A stretch of DNA of 64,000 bases from JAGGTJ01 sp964457545 (GTDB taxonomy: Bacteria; Desulfobacterota; DSM-4660; Desulfatiglandales; Desulfatiglandaceae), in contig CAYWEN010000004.1 in NCBI GenBank assembly GCA_964457545.1, positions 1 to 64,000 of the forward strand. Reading direction: 5' to 3'. How positions within the stretch are numbered: position 1 is the first letter of the stretch; each line of letters starts with the position of its first letter. The translations under genes and the position numbers were made by a program. Positions 25,894 to 34,781 of this stretch are shown in pieces. The notes under the pieces are model-generated. The model had not been told where the DNA came from and made no database searches. It saw only the letters and a list, made by a program, of their open reading frames with translations.

Positions 25894-28239
25894 ATGAAAT
25901 ATTCTCAACACAGACAGTGCATTACATTGTCTTTTACAGTTGTCTCTATATGTCTTTGTCTGTATTTTGCCTCTGTTGGAGATCCAGTTGCATGGGCAGA
26001 AAACATTGCACATGGTAAGACAGGGAATGTCTTTTCTTCGCAAAAACCTGAAATAGTAGAAGACGTGATTATCAAAGGGAACCAAAGGATAGAAGATGAT
26101 GCCATCCTGACAGTAGTGCGAACCATGAAAGGGGATGTCCTGGACTATGAAAAGTTGGACAGGGATCTTCGTGATATATATCGCATGAATTATTTCTCTA
26201 ATGTAAGCATTGATATCAAGGATGGTAAAAAAGGAAAAATAGTAACATTTATAGTCAAGGAAAAACCTATTATAGAACAGATAAAGTTTGAAGGTAATCA
26301 TGCAATCAAGGATGAAAAACTGAAAGAAGAGCTGGGTATTGACCTGTACTCTGTATTTGACCGTAATGAGGTAAAGCAGAGTGTTATCCGCCTGATTAAC
26401 CTGTACAAGAAGAAAGGTTATTATAATGCAGAGGTTCATGCCAAAACAGAAGCTCTGCCACACAATTCTGTGCGTATCAAATATATAATAAATGAACACG
26501 AAAAAGTTTATATTGTTAATATCAGAATCCGCGGAAACAGGGCGTTCAGTAACAGTGACATAAAAGGCATCATGCTTACAAAAGAGAAAAACATCCTGTC
26601 GTGGCTGACAGATTCAGGATGTCTGGATGACAAGAAGCTTGAATATGATGTTCACAAGATTGCTATCTTTTATAACAATCACGGCTACATCAAGGCAAAG
26701 GTGGGTGAGCCTGAGATATATTACGATAAAACAAAAAATGGCCTTGTGGTAACTATTCATATTAAAGAAGGGGTACAGTACAAGATAAACAGTGTTAATG
26801 TTGCAGGAGATATAATAAAAGACAGGGATGAAATTCTAAAGATTCTGGAGCTTGAAAAGGGGCAGGTCTTTAACAGAAAACTTGTTCGTGATGACATTGA
26901 CAATATTAAAAAAATGTATTCTGATGCAGGCTATGCCTATGTAGAGGTGATTCCTGATACACATCAGGATGATAAGAAATTGCTCATTGACATTACCTAT
27001 AAAATTGTTAAAGGGCCAAAGGTCATTATAGAAAGGATAAATATAACCGGAAACACGAAAACGCGCGACAAGGTTATTCGTCGTGAATTAGAGCTTGCGG
27101 AAGGAGACTATTTTGATGGAAAAAAGCTTTCCTTGAGCAAGGAAAATCTTGATCGTCTTGGTTTTTTTAAAAAAACCAAGATTGAAAGGAAAAAGGGCAA
27201 TGCCAAAAATACCATGGTAATTGATGTGAATGTCCAGGAGGCACGCACAGGGAGTCTGAGTGTTGGTGCAGGCTTCAGTTCCATTGACAGCCTGGTAGCA
27301 ATGGCCCAGATTTCAGAAAAGAACTTTCGGGGACTTGGTGAAAGCCTGTCTGCGAATCTGAGAATTGGTACAATTACAAATCAGTTCGATGTAAGTTTCC
27401 ATGAACCGTGGATATTGGACCATCCTGTATCCGGGACAGTGCGTCTGTACAGATGGGGCAGGGAGTACGATGACTGGGATCAGGACAGCACTGGAGGCGA
27501 ACTTTCCTCTGGTTTCCCTGTAAAATCAATAGATCAATATACATATGCCTGGATTTCTTATCGCTATGATGATTCAGATATAAGCAATGTTGATTCGGAT
27601 GCTGCATGGGATATAAGGGAAATGAAAGGGGAATGGGTTACCAGCAGTATCGGTGGTGGAATCAAACGTTCTTCTGTCAACAGGGCAGAAAACCCGAGCA
27701 AGGGATCAATCAACAGTATTTCGATTGAATGGGCAGGAGGATTCCTTGGAGGGGATAACGAATTTACCAAGATTACGGCAAAAACGCAGTGGTTTTTTGG
27801 AGTAACAAAAAAGACGGTCATAATGGTGCAGGGCCGTTGGGGATACATACAGAAAAGAGGCGGCAAGCTGCCGGTTTATGAAAGATTTTTTCTCGGTGGT
27901 ATTGACACTATAAGGGGTTTTAAATACAGGAACATATCTCCAAGAGATCCCAAAACCGGGGACAGGATCGGTGGCGACAAGATGATGGTATACAATCTGG
28001 AATATAGATTCCCGATAAGTGACAATCAGGGTTTGATGGGCCTCATCTTTTTTGATGCAGGAAATGTTTATGGCTCTGGTGAACACTTTTCTTTAAGCGG
28101 CATAAGACGAAGTGTGGGCCTGGGAGTACGATGGAAATCCCCTATGGGACCGATTCTCGTTGAATGGGGATACAACCTGGACAAAAAGGAAGATGAAAAG
28201 GGAAGCAAACTCGATTTTAGTATGGGAGGATCCTGGTAG
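25894..28239 (+). CDS. bamA: outer membrane protein assembly factor BamA
   Basis: Central barrel protein that folds and inserts beta-barrel proteins into the outer membrane. The 781-residue product begins with a signal peptide (residues 1-34, ending A-W-A-E). Five POTRA domains follow (about 45-425); the first repeat starts V-E-D-V-I-I-K-G-N-Q-R-I. A C-terminal 16-strand barrel covers about 440-781. The conserved V-R-G-F-like motif appears as I-R-G-F (near residue 675), and the last residue is a tryptophan (G-G-S-W), giving an aromatic terminal beta-signal. It opens the envelope cluster; skp follows after 183 bases. Length is typical (about 760-810). Confidence 0.96.
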   Translation: MKYSQHRQCITLSFTVVSICLCLYFASVGDPVAWAENIAHGKTGNVFSSQKPEIVEDVIIKGNQRIEDDAILTVVRTMKGDVLDYEKLDRDLRDIYRMNYFSNVSIDIKDGKKGKIVTFIVKEKPIIEQIKFEGNHAIKDEKLKEELGIDLYSVFDRNEVKQSVIRLINLYKKKGYYNAEVHAKTEALPHNSVRIKYIINEHEKVYIVNIRIRGNRAFSNSDIKGIMLTKEKNILSWLTDSGCLDDKKLEYDVHKIAIFYNNHGYIKAKVGEPEIYYDKTKNGLVVTIHIKEGVQYKINSVNVAGDIIKDRDEILKILELEKGQVFNRKLVRDDIDNIKKMYSDAGYAYVEVIPDTHQDDKKLLIDITYKIVKGPKVIIERINITGNTKTRDKVIRRELELAEGDYFDGKKLSLSKENLDRLGFFKKTKIERKKGNAKNTMVIDVNVQEARTGSLSVGAGFSSIDSLVAMAQISEKNFRGLGESLSANLRIGTITNQFDVSFHEPWILDHPVSGTVRLYRWGREYDDWDQDSTGGELSSGFPVKSIDQYTYAWISYRYDDSDISNVDSDAAWDIREMKGEWVTSSIGGGIKRSSVNRAENPSKGSINSISIEWAGGFLGGDNEFTKITAKTQWFFGVTKKTVIMVQGRWGYIQKRGGKLPVYERFFLGGIDTIRGFKYRNISPRDPKTGDRIGGDKMMVYNLEYRFPISDNQGLMGLIFFDAGNVYGSGEHFSLSGIRRSVGLGVRWKSPMGPILVEWGYNLDKKEDEKGSKLDFSMGGSW

Positions 28240-28422
28240 AAAGCATATCCGGATAAAAAAACATAAGATTTTTCTGTTGCCAGTTTCAAGGCTGTTTTTT
28301 TGCTCCTGCTTTCAGAAGTATATTGCCGGGGCGCTTAGGACAGAAAGATCTGTTTGCCACCCTATGGTTGATCTGTTACATATGGCCTTTGGGATACCCA
28401 CAATTTAAACAGGAGGACAGTA

Positions 28423-28947
28423 ATGATTAAAAGACATTTTCTTCTGACAGTTGTAATGATAGGAGCACTTGTCATTCCCATCTCTGCTCTGAGGGCGGCA
28501 ACCCTGAAAATCGGGGTTGTAGATCTCCATGCATGTTTGAGAAATTCCATTGCAGGCAAAAATCTGTTACGTAACCTGGAAAAGAAGAAAGATGCCATGC
28601 AGAAACAGATAAGGAAGAAACAGAAAGAGTTGTTGAAGATCCAGGAAAACTTGCAGAAACAGGGAATGATGCTCAGTAACGATGCAAGAGAAAAACAACA
28701 GAAGACACTGGAAAGAAAACAGCGCGAATACAAATACTTTGTAGAAGATATGCAGGATACTCTCAGGAAAGAAGAGGCAAAAGGGACAAAACAAATATTG
28801 TTGCAACTTCAGGAAGTTATAGGAGACATAGCTGCTGAGGACAAATACAGTCTGATCCTGGAGAAACGGGCAGGAGTAGTTTTTAATGATGTATCCCTTG
28901 ACATTACAGACAAGGTCATAACAAGATTTGATAAAAACCAGAAATAG
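28423..28947 (+). CDS. skp: OmpH/Skp-family periplasmic chaperone
   Basis: 174-residue periplasmic holdase that carries unfolded outer-membrane proteins to BamA. A signal peptide (residues 1-26, ending L-R-A-A) precedes the short beta core start L-K-I-G-V-V-D. Next comes the long, very Lys/Gln/Glu-rich coiled-coil arm (about 50-135) and the return strand Y-S-L-I-L-E-K. Position between bamA and lpxD is the classic one. AGGAGG stands 6 bases before the ATG. The lpxD start is five bases past its stop. Confidence 0.93.
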   Translation: MIKRHFLLTVVMIGALVIPISALRAATLKIGVVDLHACLRNSIAGKNLLRNLEKKKDAMQKQIRKKQKELLKIQENLQKQGMMLSNDAREKQQKTLERKQREYKYFVEDMQDTLRKEEAKGTKQILLQLQEVIGDIAAEDKYSLILEKRAGVVFNDVSLDITDKVITRFDKNQK

Positions 28948-28952
28948 ATTAC

Positions 28953-29981
28953 ATGATCTCATTAGAGAAAATAGCAAAAATAATTAAGGGCACCCTGATT
29001 GGTGATGGTGCAGTTATGATTGCAGGGATAAGGCCCCTTGATACGGCTGATAAAGGGGATATTTCCTTTTTTATAGATAATCGATATCTGCATCTGCTTG
29101 AAACAACCAGGGCATCGGCTATAATTACAGCTTCATATACTTCTGCCTTTAAAGGTCCTCAGGTTCTGCTCGACAATCCTGAAGCAGGATATGCGCGGGT
29201 AGCCGCCTTTTTTGCCCCTGGGCTGTCTGCCTTTCCGGGAATCAGTCAACAGGCCTTTGTAGATAAGTCCAGCTCTATTGGAGAAGGTTCTTCTGTTTAT
29301 CCCATGACTTATATTGGTAAGGATGCCGTTATAGGAAAAGACGTGATTCTTTTTGCAGGTGTCTTTGTGGGTAATGGGGTAAGGATTGGAGACAGGACTG
29401 TTATTTATCCAAATGTCAGTATCTTGCATGACTGTTCTATAGGGAACGATGTTATTATACATGCTGGTACTGTTATTGGCTCTGATGGATTCGGATATAC
29501 AAGGGATGGAAATGGCTCAATAAAGATACCGCAAACAGGTACGGTTCAAATTGATGATAATGTTGAAATAGGTGCAAATAACTGTATTGACAGGGCTACA
29601 TTTGAAAAGACCTGGATCAAAAGAGGAGTAAAGACTGACAATCTGGTACATATAGCCCATAACGTGGTTGTAGGTGAAGGCAGCCTTATTGTTGCACAGG
29701 CTGGTATATCAGGGAGTGTGACCGTGGGCAGAGAAGCGGTTATTGGTGGACAGGTCGGCATTGTAGACCATGTAAGAATTGGTAACAGGGTCATGATCGG
29801 TTCACAGTCAGGTGTACCCAAATCCATTCCGGATAATCAGATACGTTCAGGTTCTCCTGCTCTTCCCCACAGGCTTTTCCTCAGGGTATCAGCCGCCATT
29901 CCAAAACTTCCAGGTATGCTGAAGCGTTTGAAACAATTGGAAAACCGTGTAAAAAAACTTGAAAACAACGGGGAGAATTAA
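28953..29981 (+). CDS. lpxD: UDP-3-O-(3-hydroxyacyl)glucosamine N-acyltransferase
   Basis: Third step of lipid A synthesis: adds the second hydroxyacyl chain from acyl-ACP to UDP-3-O-acyl-glucosamine in the cytoplasm. The 342-residue protein has the N-terminal uridine-binding domain (1-100), a left-handed beta helix made of hexapeptide repeats (about 105-310), and a C-terminal helical tail. The catalytic histidine is expected in the L-V-H-I-A-H-N-V-V segment near residue 234. Neighbouring skp and fabZ are 5 and 3 bases away, so this is one operon. Acyl chain preference cannot be read here. Confidence 0.95.
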   Translation: MISLEKIAKIIKGTLIGDGAVMIAGIRPLDTADKGDISFFIDNRYLHLLETTRASAIITASYTSAFKGPQVLLDNPEAGYARVAAFFAPGLSAFPGISQQAFVDKSSSIGEGSSVYPMTYIGKDAVIGKDVILFAGVFVGNGVRIGDRTVIYPNVSILHDCSIGNDVIIHAGTVIGSDGFGYTRDGNGSIKIPQTGTVQIDDNVEIGANNCIDRATFEKTWIKRGVKTDNLVHIAHNVVVGEGSLIVAQAGISGSVTVGREAVIGGQVGIVDHVRIGNRVMIGSQSGVPKSIPDNQIRSGSPALPHRLFLRVSAAIPKLPGMLKRLKQLENRVKKLENNGEN

Positions 29982-29984
29982 GAC

Positions 29985-30431
29985 ATGGACCTGCCGATTT
30001 ATTACGAAGATATTATAAAGATTCTTCCACACCGTTATCCCTTTCTTCTTGTGGATCGTATAACAGAGTTGGAACTTGATAAAAGTGTGGTGGGCATAAA
30101 AAATGTAACTGCCAACGAACCCTTTTTCCAGGGACACTTTCCGGGAAATCCGATCATGCCTGGTGTGCTCATTATGGAGGCAATGGCTCAGGTCGGCGGT
30201 ATCTTGGCCCGCCTTTCCCTTGGAAGTGTTTCAGAGAAGGAAAATACAGCATCTGTCTTTTTCATGACCATGGATAAGGTAAAGTTTCGAAGTCCTGTTG
30301 TTCCCGGTGATCAGATCAGGTTTGAGGAAACAGTTATCAGGTCCGGTACAAGAGTATGGAAACTCGATGGAAAGGCATTTGTTGGAGATAAGATAGTTGC
30401 CCAGGGCATCCTCGCTGCCACAATCAGTTAG
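29985..30431 (+). CDS. fabZ: 3-hydroxyacyl-ACP dehydratase FabZ
   Basis: 148-residue hot-dog-fold enzyme that dehydrates 3-hydroxyacyl-ACP in fatty acid elongation and so competes with LpxA and LpxD for the same substrate. The catalytic pair is visible as the histidine in G-H-F-P-G-N-P-I-M-P-G-V and the glutamate in L-I-M-E-A-M-A-Q. The N-terminal I-L-P-H-R-Y-P-F-L-L-V-D-R motif is typical. GGGGAG precedes the ATG by about 9 bases. Its place between lpxD and lpxA is conserved in many Gram-negatives. Confidence 0.96.
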   Translation: MDLPIYYEDIIKILPHRYPFLLVDRITELELDKSVVGIKNVTANEPFFQGHFPGNPIMPGVLIMEAMAQVGGILARLSLGSVSEKENTASVFFMTMDKVKFRSPVVPGDQIRFEETVIRSGTRVWKLDGKAFVGDKIVAQGILAATIS

Positions 30432-30557
30432 TGCTCATCCAGAAATGGTTTTTGGCCACTATCCGGTTCCCAACCCATGAACGACTTGTCTTTTCATTAC
30501 ATGACATTGAAAACAAAAGGGTATGCCTATTCTTTAACCTATTGAAAGTTCCAGGTT

Positions 30558-31334
30558 ATGACGTACATACATCCAACTGCGGTAATTAGCCCAAAGGCCA
30601 ATCTGTCTGATGGAGTTCAAATAGGTCCCTACTCTATTATAGGGGATAGGGTTTCCATTGGCAGCGATTCAATAATTGATGCACATGTTGTTATAGAGGG
30701 ATACACTGAAATTGGTGAGCGCAATACAATATATCCATTTGCTGTCATAGGGACACCTCCCCAGGATATTACCTACAATGGAGAAAAGACCAAAGTTGTT
30801 ATTGGTAATGACAATATTGTAAGGGAATACGTTACCATACACAGGGCAAGCACAAAAGACAGCCGGAAAACTGTAATAGGGAACAACAACTATTTCATGG
30901 CCTATACTCATATTGCTCATGACTGTGTTATAGGCAACCATGTTGTTATGTCGAACCTTGCATCCCTATCCGGTCATGTTTTTGTTGGTGATCATGCCAT
31001 TCTTGGTGGTTTTGCCGGTGTACATCAGTTTGTACGTATCGGGGCATATGCCTTTGTTGGAAGCAAGTCAGGGATTGACAGGGATGTCCCCCCCTTTATG
31101 CTGACATCTGAGCCCAGGGCAAAGCTGTTTGGTATCAACAGAAAGGGGCTTGCCAGGGCAGGCTTTTCAAGACAAAAGATTGACGATCTGAAAAAGGCCT
31201 ACAGGATTATCTGGCGGGAGAACAAAAGTTTCAGAAAAGGGATAGAACAGGTAAAAAAAGAACTGCCTCCGTCTGTTGAACTGGATATGCTGTTAAATTT
31301 TTTTAATGGTTCCAAACGGGGCATCCTCAGATAG
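30558..31334 (+). CDS. lpxA: UDP-N-acetylglucosamine acyltransferase
   Basis: First committed step of lipid A synthesis: transfers a 3-hydroxyacyl chain to UDP-GlcNAc (or a 3-amino analogue). The 258-residue protein is a left-handed beta helix with I-G-x-x hexads through residue 190 and a C-terminal helical domain. The catalytic histidine lies in Y-T-H-I-A-H-D-C-V-I-G near residue 121. Length matches E. coli LpxA (262). Its stop overlaps or abuts the next frame at 31334. Because a Gfo/Idh/MocA oxidoreductase is encoded two genes downstream, the true acceptor sugar deserves checking. Confidence 0.95.
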   Translation: MTYIHPTAVISPKANLSDGVQIGPYSIIGDRVSIGSDSIIDAHVVIEGYTEIGERNTIYPFAVIGTPPQDITYNGEKTKVVIGNDNIVREYVTIHRASTKDSRKTVIGNNNYFMAYTHIAHDCVIGNHVVMSNLASLSGHVFVGDHAILGGFAGVHQFVRIGAYAFVGSKSGIDRDVPPFMLTSEPRAKLFGINRKGLARAGFSRQKIDDLKKAYRIIWRENKSFRKGIEQVKKELPPSVELDMLLNFFNGSKRGILR

Positions 31335-31387
31335 TGACCAGAATCTGTTTCTGGATGGTCACTGATTATTACAGTTATTACAGAAGG

Positions 31388-32215
31388 ATGAATAACACTG
31401 AAACTATAGGTATTATAGCTGGTGGAGGCCAGTTCCCCATTCTTGTTGCAAGAGCGGCAAAGAAAAGGGGTATTCGTGTTGCTGCTGTTGCACATATAGA
31501 TGAAACCGACCCCGCACTGGCAACCATTGTGAACAGAATAACCTGGATCAGGCTTGGCCAGTTGGGCCGTTTGATAAAGGCATTTAAAAGATGGGATGTA
31601 AAAAAGGTCCTGATGGCAGGTTCAATCACCAAACGAAAGATCTTTGACGGTGTAATGCCGGATATCAAGGCTATTGCCCTTCTGTCAAAGATGGCTATTT
31701 TTCATGACGATGATATTTTGAGTACAGTAGCGGCAACTCTGTTTAAAGAGGGGATTGAAATTATCAGTTGTGTATCTTACCTGCCTGAACTGCTGGCTCC
31801 TTCGGGATGTCTTACAGAAAGAAAACCTAACGGCTCGGAGAAAAAGGATATATTCTGTGGGTGGAAAATAGCAAAAGAACTGGGAAGAATGGATATCGGC
31901 CAATGTGTAGTGGTAAGAAAAAAAACTGTTTTGGCCGTTGAAGCCATTGAAGGAACAGATGAAACCATTCTGCGGGGAGGGAGATTAGGCAAAAAAGACA
32001 TTGTTGTTGTTAAGGTCTCCAAGCCTACACAGGATATGCGGTTTGATATACCTACGGTTGGGCTTGCAACAGTTAAACTGATTGCACAGGTTAAGGGATC
32101 CGTGTTGGCAATAGAGGCTGGAAAGACCTTGATGTTTGATAGGGAAGAAATGGTGAAACATGCAAACACAGCAGGTATTGCAATTGTATCAATGAGCAAC
32201 AAGGAGATTCCATGA
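31388..32215 (+). CDS. lpxI: UDP-2,3-diacylglucosamine pyrophosphatase LpxI
   Basis: Cytoplasmic enzyme of the LpxI (DUF1009) family that cleaves UDP-2,3-diacylglucosamine to lipid X and UMP; it replaces LpxH in alpha- and delta-proteobacteria. The product from the ATG at 31388 has 275 residues and begins near T-I-G-I-I-A-G-G-G-Q-F-P-I, the family's N-terminus. A GTG at 31334, overlapping the lpxA stop, would add 18 unrelated residues. The C-terminal domain contains the conserved D-M-R-F-D-I-P-T-V-G segment near residue 220. AAGG stands immediately before the ATG, so initiation may depend on coupling to lpxA. Confidence 0.92.
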   Translation: MNNTETIGIIAGGGQFPILVARAAKKRGIRVAAVAHIDETDPALATIVNRITWIRLGQLGRLIKAFKRWDVKKVLMAGSITKRKIFDGVMPDIKAIALLSKMAIFHDDDILSTVAATLFKEGIEIISCVSYLPELLAPSGCLTERKPNGSEKKDIFCGWKIAKELGRMDIGQCVVVRKKTVLAVEAIEGTDETILRGGRLGKKDIVVVKVSKPTQDMRFDIPTVGLATVKLIAQVKGSVLAIEAGKTLMFDREEMVKHANTAGIAIVSMSNKEIP

Positions 32216-33168
32216 GAAAGGACAAGGTGCGTGTTGCAGTTGTAGGTGTTGGTCATCTTGGCAGATACCACGTTGAAAAATATCTGTCCATGCCGTCGGT
32301 GGATCTTGTCGGGATAGTTGACTCGGACACAGGGCGTCTTAACGACATGTCAAGGCAATATAATGTTAAGAGCTATAAGCACCATAAAGATCTCATGGGC
32401 AAGGTGGATGCCATAACCCTGTCTGTTCCAACTGAAACCCATTTCTTGATAGCACGGGATTTTCTGTCAAAAGGCATACATATCCTGATAGAAAAACCTA
32501 TAACTTACAGGGTTCAAGATGCAGATGACCTCCTTAGAATTGCGCATGACAACAATGTCTTGCTCCAGGTCGGTCTTGTAGAACGATTTAATCCGGCGGT
32601 TATAAAAATGGAGTCACTTGTTCAATCTCCCCTGTTCATTGAGAGTCACAGGATGAACCTGTTTACTGTGCGGGGAACAGATGTAGATGTAGTACTTGAC
32701 CTGATGATACACGATATAGATATTATTCTGCATATGGTTCAGTCCGAGATAAAAGATATACAGGCTGTTGGCATGCGGGTAATTACCGATTATACCGATA
32801 TTGCAAATGCCAGGATAACATTTGAAAATGGGGTAGCAGCAAATCTTACTGCAAGTAGGGTTTCCGGTAAAGTGCTGCGCAAGATCCGGGTGTTTCAGCA
32901 GGATGCATATATATCGGCAGACTGTGGAAAAAGACGTCTTACCCTTATTCGTCATGACCATGAAAATAAAGATGCTTCCGGGTTTCCATGTCTTATTACT
33001 GACCAGATGGATTTTAAGAACAGTGATCCATTGGCAGATGAAGTAAAGGCTTTTATAGAATCTGTACAAAATTATTCACAACCGGTTGTAAGTGGCCAGG
33101 ATGGACGCAGGGCGCTTGAGGTTGCACTATCCATAATTGATCAAATAAACAGTAAAATTGATACTTAG
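32212..33168 (+). CDS. Gfo/Idh/MocA-family NAD(P)-dependent oxidoreductase in lipid A operon
   Basis: 318-residue cytoplasmic dehydrogenase with an N-terminal Rossmann fold (V-G-V-G-H-L-G-R-Y-H near residue 12) and the family's E-K-P-I motif near residue 94, followed by the alpha/beta substrate domain (about 125-315). It overlaps lpxI by four bases and is followed by lpxB after 278 bases, so a nucleotide-sugar or lipid A role is likely. In some bacteria GnnA, a member of this family, oxidises UDP-GlcNAc at C3 so that GnnB can make the 3-amino sugar used by LpxA. No aminotransferase lies in this window, so that role is only a hypothesis. Substrate otherwise unknown. Confidence 0.88.
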   Translation: MRKDKVRVAVVGVGHLGRYHVEKYLSMPSVDLVGIVDSDTGRLNDMSRQYNVKSYKHHKDLMGKVDAITLSVPTETHFLIARDFLSKGIHILIEKPITYRVQDADDLLRIAHDNNVLLQVGLVERFNPAVIKMESLVQSPLFIESHRMNLFTVRGTDVDVVLDLMIHDIDIILHMVQSEIKDIQAVGMRVITDYTDIANARITFENGVAANLTASRVSGKVLRKIRVFQQDAYISADCGKRRLTLIRHDHENKDASGFPCLITDQMDFKNSDPLADEVKAFIESVQNYSQPVVSGQDGRRALEVALSIIDQINSKIDT

Positions 33169-33446
33169 TGTCCATTCATAATGCTGCTGTTAGTACTTCA
33201 CCTTGTTATACCCAATCATGTTTGAGCTGTCCTTTCTTCCCGTCCGATATAAAAAACGTTGAAACCCATACTCCTGATTGGCTTGCTGCTTTTCATCCGT
33301 GTAACTGTTAGGATGGCGCAGTTTTTCTCCCCATCACTTTATTGAATCAATACAAAAAATATTGCCTTTCCGGATTAACGGCTCGTTTATCCTCGAAATC
33401 TATACGATGAATAAACATAAGAAGGCAGCTTTGGATATAATGACTT

Positions 33447-34640
33447 ATGGTTAAAATGCCCTGTAGGACCGATAGAAAACGCACTGTTATGGTAGTGGCA
33501 GGAGAGGCCTCGGGAGATTTGCATGGTTCAAATCTGGTAAAGGCCATGGACGAGGCGTATCCTGATATTAGGTTTTTGGGTGTGGGAGGGAGAAAAATGC
33601 AGGATGCAGGTGTCAGCCTGATTGCTTCTTCCTCCAATGTGGCTGTAGTAGGATTTACAGAGGTCTCTGCCAGGATGGCTGCTATATTAAAAACATATGT
33701 CAGATTGAAAAATATACTGAAAAGTGGCCAGGTGGATTTGCTGATTCTGATAGACTATCCGGATTTCAATCTGCATGTGGCAAAGATAGCAAAACATGTT
33801 GGAGTCCCGGTTTTTTATTATATAAGCCCCCAGGTTTGGGCATGGCGAAAAAACAGGGTAGCTAAAATAGCAAGGCTGGTTGACAGAATGGCGGTTATTC
33901 TTCCTTTTGAAAGAGACTTTTATGGCAAAAGGGGAATTAGGGTGGATTATGTTGGCCATCCTTTGTTGGATGTTTGCCCGGACAATATTGACAGAAATGA
34001 GGTGAAAAACGAATTCGGTATAGAAGAAAACGGTTATGCAGTAGCTATGCTGCCAGGAAGTCGCAAGGAAGAGGTCACACGCCTTCTTCCAGTTATGATC
34101 AAGGCAATAGGGATATTGAAGGACAGGTTTCCCTCTGTCAAATATATTCTGCCCCTTGCCCACACCATAGAGGAAGATCTTGTGCGACATATTACAGCAG
34201 GAATCGGGACGGATATAACGGTAATACATGGAGACAGAATACATCATCTGCTATCTGTATGTGATGCGGCTGTAGTGGCCTCTGGAACTGCAACCCTTGA
34301 AGCAGCGATAATGGGAACTCCCATGATTGTGGTTTATATGGGCTCTCCTGTTTCTTTCCGGATTGCTAAGAAACTGGTAAAGGTTCCTTATATAAGCCTG
34401 GTAAATCTTGTGGCAGGTAAAAAAGTAGTGCCTGAGCTGATTCAGGATGATGTTACCCCTTATAATATTGCCCATGAACTGACCGTTCTTCTGAAAGATC
34501 AAAACCGTAACAATAGCATGAGGAAGTCATTGATAGATGTAAAGCATTCCCTCGGAGGAAAAGGGGCTTCCGAACGTGCGGCAAAAATAGCTGTTGAGAT
34601 ATTATCCAGGAAACATCTGATCTCTACTGTTCCTTCATAA
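33447..34640 (+). CDS. lpxB: lipid-A-disaccharide synthase
   Basis: GT19 glycosyltransferase that joins lipid X to UDP-2,3-diacylglucosamine, forming the lipid A disaccharide at the inner membrane. The 397-residue protein shows the family's start V-V-A-G-E-A-S-G-D-L-H-G, the F-L-G-V-G-G-R-K-M motif, I-D-Y-P-D-F-N, Y-Y-I-S-P-Q-V-W-A-W-R, and the late G-T-A-T-L-E-A-A motif for UDP binding. The frame opens at 33447 (M-V-K-M-P); the binding site is weak and Met4 is an alternative. The 278-base gap from the preceding gene suggests it may have its own promoter, though it belongs functionally to the same cluster. Confidence 0.95.
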   Translation: MVKMPCRTDRKRTVMVVAGEASGDLHGSNLVKAMDEAYPDIRFLGVGGRKMQDAGVSLIASSSNVAVVGFTEVSARMAAILKTYVRLKNILKSGQVDLLILIDYPDFNLHVAKIAKHVGVPVFYYISPQVWAWRKNRVAKIARLVDRMAVILPFERDFYGKRGIRVDYVGHPLLDVCPDNIDRNEVKNEFGIEENGYAVAMLPGSRKEEVTRLLPVMIKAIGILKDRFPSVKYILPLAHTIEEDLVRHITAGIGTDITVIHGDRIHHLLSVCDAAVVASGTATLEAAIMGTPMIVVYMGSPVSFRIAKKLVKVPYISLVNLVAGKKVVPELIQDDVTPYNIAHELTVLLKDQNRNNSMRKSLIDVKHSLGGKGASERAAKIAVEILSRKHLISTVPS

Positions 34641-34781
34641 CCTGTTGTTTTGTCTGTATCCTTGGGCCCAAGCCTTAACCACGGAAATACCGCTTGAAAT
34701 TTTGTCTTTTTTCCAAGGCCGGAGATCAAACCCGAGAGTAACAAAATTTTCTAAAAGGTTTCTTATATAAAGCTGATACAT

